Origin: Bacteroidota bacterium
GTDB lineage: Bacteria; Bacteroidota; Kryptoniia; Kryptoniales; JAKASW01
Assembly: GCA_021796055.1 (NCBI GenBank)
Contig: JAJYOS010000325.1
Coordinates: forward strand, 1 to 7,223
Direction of reading: 5' to 3'
Length of the DNA stretch: 7,223 bases
The notes beneath the pieces were generated by a model. It did not search any database. It was not told the DNA's origin and was given only the letters and a program-made list of their open reading frames with translations. Below are positions 5,882 through 7,223 of this stretch, piece after piece. The position numbers and the translations under genes were made by a program. Each line of letters starts with the position of its first letter. Position 1 is the stretch's first letter.

Positions 5882-6300
5882 GGCTTGATGTAAGCGTAAC
5901 CCAGAGATTCGAGATGCGCGATGTCAATGACTCCGGCTGGAACTACCTGGCAATCGGCAAGTACGTCGGAAGGCTTATACCCGAACGCCCTCAGGCTTGT
6001 CGCACAAACGTGGAATTCCACATTTCCCGTCGACACGAGAACTTTTATTTCCCTGTCTATCTTTTTTGAGCCATTCTTCAAGAACAACTTCACTGCCGGG
6101 CCGTTGGCAACGACGACCATCCTGACATTCTTCTTTCCGGTGTGCATCTCAACACTGTGGACATTATGAAACGCCATCTCCAGCCGCGCCGGGTCCTGCG
6201 AATCGACATGGAGCAGTATCTTCAGCTTCTCCTGGGCATTTGCAGAAGAAGCCAGGAGAAGCAGAGTTACGGCAAGACCGGCCCAGCGGTGCGCTTTCAT
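5878..6300 (-). CDS. Exported DsrE-family (YchN-like fold) protein
   Basis: The 140-residue product begins with a clear signal peptide: basic MKAHR, a hydrophobic core (about 8-19), and ANA before Gln23 as a likely cleavage site. The mature part of about 118 residues matches the DsrE/DsrF-like fold. It has a start like KLKILLHVDS, VVVANGPAVKLFL (62-74), a central VCATSLRAFGYKPSDV (98-113), and the typical ending ESLGYAYIKP. Cys99 sits at the position of the sulfur-carrying cysteine of the family, and a second cysteine, Cys117, is close to it in sequence. Cytosolic relatives pass sulfur as persulfides; an exported version points to periplasmic sulfur or thiol handling, which is inference. The ATG overlaps the tlpA-like stop by 4 nt (ATGA), and the end overlaps the next GTG start by 4 nt, so translation is likely coupled. 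Confidence 0.9.
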   Translation of the reverse strand: MKAHRWAGLAVTLLLLASSANAQEKLKILLHVDSQDPARLEMAFHNVHSVEMHTGKKNVRMVVVANGPAVKLFLKNGSKKIDREIKVLVSTGNVEFHVCATSLRAFGYKPSDVLADCQVVPAGVIDIAHLESLGYAYIKP

Positions 6301-6893
6301 TTTTCCTTCAGGAGCTTCTGTACGAGGTCCTCAAACACCGACGCGGGCCTGTAACCTTCGAACGCCGCACGGACTTTCCCATGTTTGTCTATCACAAAAG
6401 TCGTGGGTATTCCCTGGATGCCACCGTACGCGGAGACGACCTGATCCGAGGCGAGAAGTATCGGATAGTTGATTCCGTACTGCTTCATGAAAGGCACGAC
6501 CGCCTTCAAACCGCCCTGGTCGACCGAGATGCCGAGCATCTGAAGACCATCACTCTTGTACTTCGAGTACAACTTTATGAAATCGGGAATCTCTGCTTTG
6601 CACGGCGGGCACCATGTTGCCCAGAAATCGACAACTACGACCTTTCCCCTGTAATCCGACAAACTGACCGACTTGCCGTCTGTTGACATCAGAGTGAACT
6701 CAGGAGCGGCGTTCCCGTTGTCGGGAGTCGCACTGGGAACCGACTCGGAGGGGACACCTGCCGCCGTGGACGCATTCGCCGTTCCGTTAGACTTGTTCAG
6801 ATAAACGGCACCTACTACCAGTCCCACGACCACGATAACGACCAGATGGATGTTCTTCTCGAGAAAGCTTCTCTGCTTTGCCTTATGGGCCAT
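6297..6893 (-). CDS. Membrane-anchored TlpA/ResA-like thioredoxin-fold protein
   Basis: The 198-residue protein has a single N-terminal membrane helix (about 15-32) after a basic start. A Ser/Thr/Ala/Pro/Asn-rich linker (33-62) leads to a periplasmic thioredoxin fold of the AhpC-TSA/Redoxin type (63-198). The active site is WATWCPPCKAE (91-101) with Cys95 and Cys98. The cis-proline loop GIPTTFVID (161-169) and the strand VVVVDFWA are intact. Proteins of this kind reduce or exchange disulfides in the periplasm, for example in cytochrome c maturation, or serve partner oxidoreductases. The genomic context here suggests a partner among the sulfur-related neighbours; no cytochrome maturation gene is visible. 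The ATG at 6893 is 1 nt after the DUF302 stop, with GAGGTG upstream as ribosome site, and its end overlaps the DsrE start. An electron donor such as CcdA/DsbD is not in the window. Confidence 0.94.
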   Translation of the reverse strand: MAHKAKQRSFLEKNIHLVVIVVVGLVVGAVYLNKSNGTANASTAAGVPSESVPSATPDNGNAAPEFTLMSTDGKSVSLSDYRGKVVVVDFWATWCPPCKAEIPDFIKLYSKYKSDGLQMLGISVDQGGLKAVVPFMKQYGINYPILLASDQVVSAYGGIQGIPTTFVIDKHGKVRAAFEGYRPASVFEDLVQKLLKEK

Positions 6894-6894
6894 C

Positions 6895-7223
6895 TTACTT
6901 CACCTCGTTTATGATTTTCTTTATGATAACTTCCACCTCTTCAGGTACGCTGCCGAGAGAGGCTTCGGGAAAGAATTCGGAAATCAGGCTTGGCAGCATT
7001 CCCGCCAGAAATCTCTTCCCGTCCCTTTCGTATACGTTTATCTTGCAGGGCCACATGAGCCCTATCTTCCGGTCCGCCTGCAGAACCATGTGGGCGAGTT
7101 TCGCATTACAAATTTCTATTATCTTGTAGCCAGGAAAGGCGAACCCCTTGTCCTGAAGCGTCTTCTGAACATCGTGCACGTGCAGCACCTTGAAACCGTT
7201 TTCAGCCGTTTTCTTTTCCACGT
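6895..7223 (-). CDS. DUF302-domain protein (5' end beyond window)
   Basis: About 109 C-terminal codons are visible. They carry the DUF302 pattern: GFKVLHVHDVQKTLQDKG (9-26 from a GTG at 7221), then YKIIEICNAKLAHMVLQADR (32-51), then KIGLMWPCKINVYER (52-66). The domain's biochemical function is not established. The visible part holds Cys38 in the I-C-N motif and Cys59 in the P-C motif, both at conserved-looking positions. The GTG at 7221 could be read as a start, but the domain normally begins with another 15-30 residues, so the frame most likely continues past the edge; signal peptide or extra domains cannot be judged. Its TAA is separated from the tlpA-like ATG by a single base, so it heads the visible part of the operon. 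The operon promoter lies outside the window. Confidence 0.87.
   Translation of the reverse strand, partial: VEKKTAENGFKVLHVHDVQKTLQDKGFAFPGYKIIEICNAKLAHMVLQADRKIGLMWPCKINVYERDGKRFLAGMLPSLISEFFPEASLGSVPEEVEVIIKKIINEVK

Noticed and set aside
5682..5927. 81-codon ATG frame on the minus strand across the DsrE-OsmC junction
   Set aside because: Overlaps both neighbours and is Arg/Ser-rich with no motif; the GTG frame at 5705-5881 with two membrane helices fits far better.

Overview
The window looks like chromosomal DNA of roughly 50% GC from a bacterium of the Bacteroidota/Chlorobiota (Ignavibacteria-like) group. This placement is inference. It rests on separate secD and secF genes whose SecD has a divergent hydrophilic periplasmic insert, a short RRM protein with a glycine/arginine-rich tail, a DUF6132-like small membrane protein, and AT-rich translation starts mixed with clear Shine-Dalgarno sites. 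No mobile element, CRISPR array, rRNA or tRNA is visible.

Region 1 (1-3497, minus strand) is a housekeeping operon read right to left. A good sigma70-type promoter (3469-3497) precedes secD, which has a TTG start behind a strong Shine-Dalgarno. It is followed by secF, a one-domain STAS anti-sigma-factor antagonist whose start lies inside the end of secF, and the first 39 codons of purA, cut by the window edge. SecD and SecF form the proton-driven accessory part of the Sec translocon. The STAS protein is a possible partner-switching regulator, and PurA makes adenylosuccinate.

Region 2 (3498-4403) holds a gene-free stretch, a strong intrinsic terminator, and a monocistronic RRM RNA-binding protein gene on the minus strand. 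That gene appears to have its own promoter and a leader of about 190 nt that could fold, reminiscent of cold-shock-type mRNAs. Divergent to it on the plus strand is surE (4404-5189), a survival nucleotidase.

Region 3 (5190-7223) begins with a convergent intergenic spacer rich in short inverted repeats. It then holds a very compact minus-strand operon: DUF302 protein (partial), membrane-anchored TlpA-like thioredoxin, exported DsrE-like protein, a 58-codon GTG-start DUF6132-like membrane protein, and OsmC-like protein. Junctions are a 1-nt gap, two 4-nt stop/start overlaps and a 19-nt gap. Four of the five products carry cysteines at positions that matter, or are likely to matter, in their families, and the fifth (DUF302) also has cysteines at conserved-looking sites. 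The cluster therefore looks like a cell-envelope thiol/sulfur-handling module. It is the most interesting part of the window; its actual substrate cannot be read from the sequence.
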